Assembly (NCBI GenBank): GCA_900546605.1 | Contig: URDV01000163.1 | Span: forward strand, 1-5,368 | DNA length: 5,368 nucleotides | DNA from: an uncultured Prevotella sp. | Lineage (GTDB): Bacteria; Bacteroidota; Bacteroidia; Bacteroidales; Bacteroidaceae | Reading direction: 5' to 3' | Shown here: positions 4,289 through 5,368 of the stretch, one piece after another | Layout of the letters: every line of letters begins with the position of its first letter | Numbering within the stretch: position 1 is the first letter of the stretch | Notes under the pieces: generated by a model | What the model saw: only the letters and a program-made list of their open reading frames with translations | What the model was told of the DNA's origin: nothing | The model's database searches: none | Position numbers and translations under genes: made by a program

Positions 4289-5368
4289 ATGAAGAATTTC
4301 CTATTGATAATATTATCACCTATTATATTCACTTGCTGCACTTCACGCGAAGAAAAAATAATCCAACAAGCAGAAAAAGTTATGTTCGAATCACCTGATT
4401 CAGCCAATCAAATGCTTTTACAAATAGTTCCATCAAACTTAAATAATGAAAGGATCAAAGCATACTATGCCTTGATAAAAAGTGCAATTGATTATAAACT
4501 ATACAAAAAACAATCTATTAAAAATATCAGCCAAGCACTTTCCTTCTATAAACAACATGGAAACGATTCCCGCCATCTCCAAATGGCTTATTTTTATGCT
4601 GGAGCTATTAATGAAGACAATGGGGGAGACGACATCGAAAGCTTACAAAAATACAAAGAGGCAGAATTATTCATCACAAATAAAGAATATGATATTATCT
4701 CCTATCAAACCCTATCGCACATATGCAAATTATACCAAATAAATGGTTATAAAAATTTGTCTATAACCTATGCTAAGAAAGTGCAATCTTTGGCTCTTAG
4801 TTCCAAAGATTCTACCTTTATTACAGAATCGTACAATCTACTCGGTTTGTCTTATTTACAAAACGAACAATTTGATAGTTCACGAATTTCATTACAACGA
4901 GCCATGTCTTATTCAAAGCATGCACCATTTGATCATAAAGTATCTACACTACAAAATTGGTGCTATCTTAATATAAAAGCCCACCAGCCACAAGAAGTTT
5001 ATTCAAGCATATATAATGCGACTAATACCATTGATAATGATACAAAAAACTTACTATTAGCCACCTTCTTTGATGAGACAAAACAACATGATAGCATCAT
5101 TAAATATGCAAAGATTATCGCAAAATCTTCTGATACCGATCTTCAATATTATGGATATAATTTATTATATGAACAAGCACAACGAAAGAATGACGCACAA
5201 TCTGTCTTTTACTTTAGTGCAAAGATAGATTCTCTTAACCCTAAAATCAACAATGAAAAGGAACAAGAGAAAGAAGCCTTTCTAAACACTGAGAATAGTA
5301 TTAATAAAAAAATGGTAGCCAACCAAGACAAAAAAACAAAGACGAAATTCTATTCAAGATCGGAAGAG
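4289..5368 (+). CDS. TPR lipoprotein, N-terminal part, truncated at the right edge
   Basis: The frame is open from the ATG at 4289 to the last base, 360 codons with no stop. The final four (R-S-E-E) come from sequencing adapter, leaving about 356 genuine residues. The start MKNFLLIILSPIIFTCC is a short export signal, with C16 or C17 as the likely lipidated residue (the lipobox is imperfect). It is followed by ESPDSANQMLLQI (34-46), a stretch typical of a large Bacteroidetes group of TPR lipoproteins. Helical pairs fill the rest; the clearest TPR is near 181-210 (SYNLLGLSYLQ, then FDSS, then LQRAM). A charged, Lys-rich stretch runs from about 322 to 354. Complete relatives, as I recall, have some 550-600 residues with a later membrane helix and coiled coil, so the missing part would decide its role. 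TPRs suggest protein-protein contact in the periplasm; the partner is unknown. Base composition is clearly lower in G+C than in the upstream genes. Confidence 0.85.
   Translation, partial: MKNFLLIILSPIIFTCCTSREEKIIQQAEKVMFESPDSANQMLLQIVPSNLNNERIKAYYALIKSAIDYKLYKKQSIKNISQALSFYKQHGNDSRHLQMAYFYAGAINEDNGGDDIESLQKYKEAELFITNKEYDIISYQTLSHICKLYQINGYKNLSITYAKKVQSLALSSKDSTFITESYNLLGLSYLQNEQFDSSRISLQRAMSYSKHAPFDHKVSTLQNWCYLNIKAHQPQEVYSSIYNATNTIDNDTKNLLLATFFDETKQHDSIIKYAKIIAKSSDTDLQYYGYNLLYEQAQRKNDAQSVFYFSAKIDSLNPKINNEKEQEKEAFLNTENSINKKMVANQDKKTKTKFYSRSEE
5357..5368 (+). other. Illumina TruSeq adapter remnant at the contig end
   Basis: The last 12 bases, AGATCGGAAGAG, equal the first 12 bases of the standard Illumina TruSeq adapter and fall exactly at the window's terminus. 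A chance match at this position is very unlikely. The first A may be genomic or from A-tailing. These bases should be excluded from annotation; the encoded R-S-E-E is not biological. Confidence 0.95.

Noticed and set aside
4482..4976. Two plus-strand frames of 86 and 68 codons (4482-4742 and 4770-4976)
   Set aside because: They lie out of frame inside the long open TPR frame that starts at 4289 and never closes in this window.
5337..5368. Lys-rich tail followed by R-S-E-E as a genuine C-terminal motif of the TPR protein
   Set aside because: The bases encoding R-S-E-E are identical to the Illumina adapter start, and no stop codon follows.

Overview
The window looks like chromosomal DNA of a Bacteroidales bacterium, most like Prevotella and its relatives. 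Three things suggest this: Bacteroidetes-type -7 boxes (TAnnTTTG) upstream of the first gene, A/T-rich leaders with no Shine-Dalgarno sequence, and proteins of the kinds common in that order (a long U32 protein with a Cys-rich C-terminus, a zinc-ribbon membrane protein, a Dabb protein, a TPR lipoprotein). All five genes are on the + strand.

Layout. Bases 1-272 are non-coding: a degenerate octanucleotide tandem repeat at the left edge, then two promoters that share an identical 18-base core. Bases 273-2126 encode a U32-family protein, probably an RNA hydroxylation factor of the RlhA/TrhP type rather than a protease. After an 87-base gap comes a membrane protein (2214-3221) with an export signal, an SH3-like stretch, about five membrane segments and a C-terminal zinc ribbon. 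The next gap (3222-3325) carries a second, diverged copy of the repeat at the left edge. It is followed by a tight pair: a small secreted DUF3887-like protein (3326-3721) and, 11 bases on, a Dabb-family protein (3733-4032). A long inverted repeat at 4042-4087 probably ends this transcript.

Bases 4033-4288 are a 256-base spacer with the terminator, a second hairpin and a short direct repeat. From 4289 an AT-richer gene runs off the right edge. It encodes the N-terminal 356 or so residues of a TPR lipoprotein, and its reading frame stays open to the last base.

The last 12 bases (5357-5368) are identical to the start of the Illumina TruSeq adapter. The true sequence therefore stops near 5356, and the final four codons of the TPR gene are an artefact. 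The right edge is most likely a contig end.

The genes do not form a pathway I can recognise. The first four could be one or two housekeeping transcription units and the TPR gene a separate unit. I found no convincing new defence, mobile or RNA-based system. The most useful observations are the adapter, the duplicated promoter, the dispersed octamer repeat and the change in base composition near 4035.
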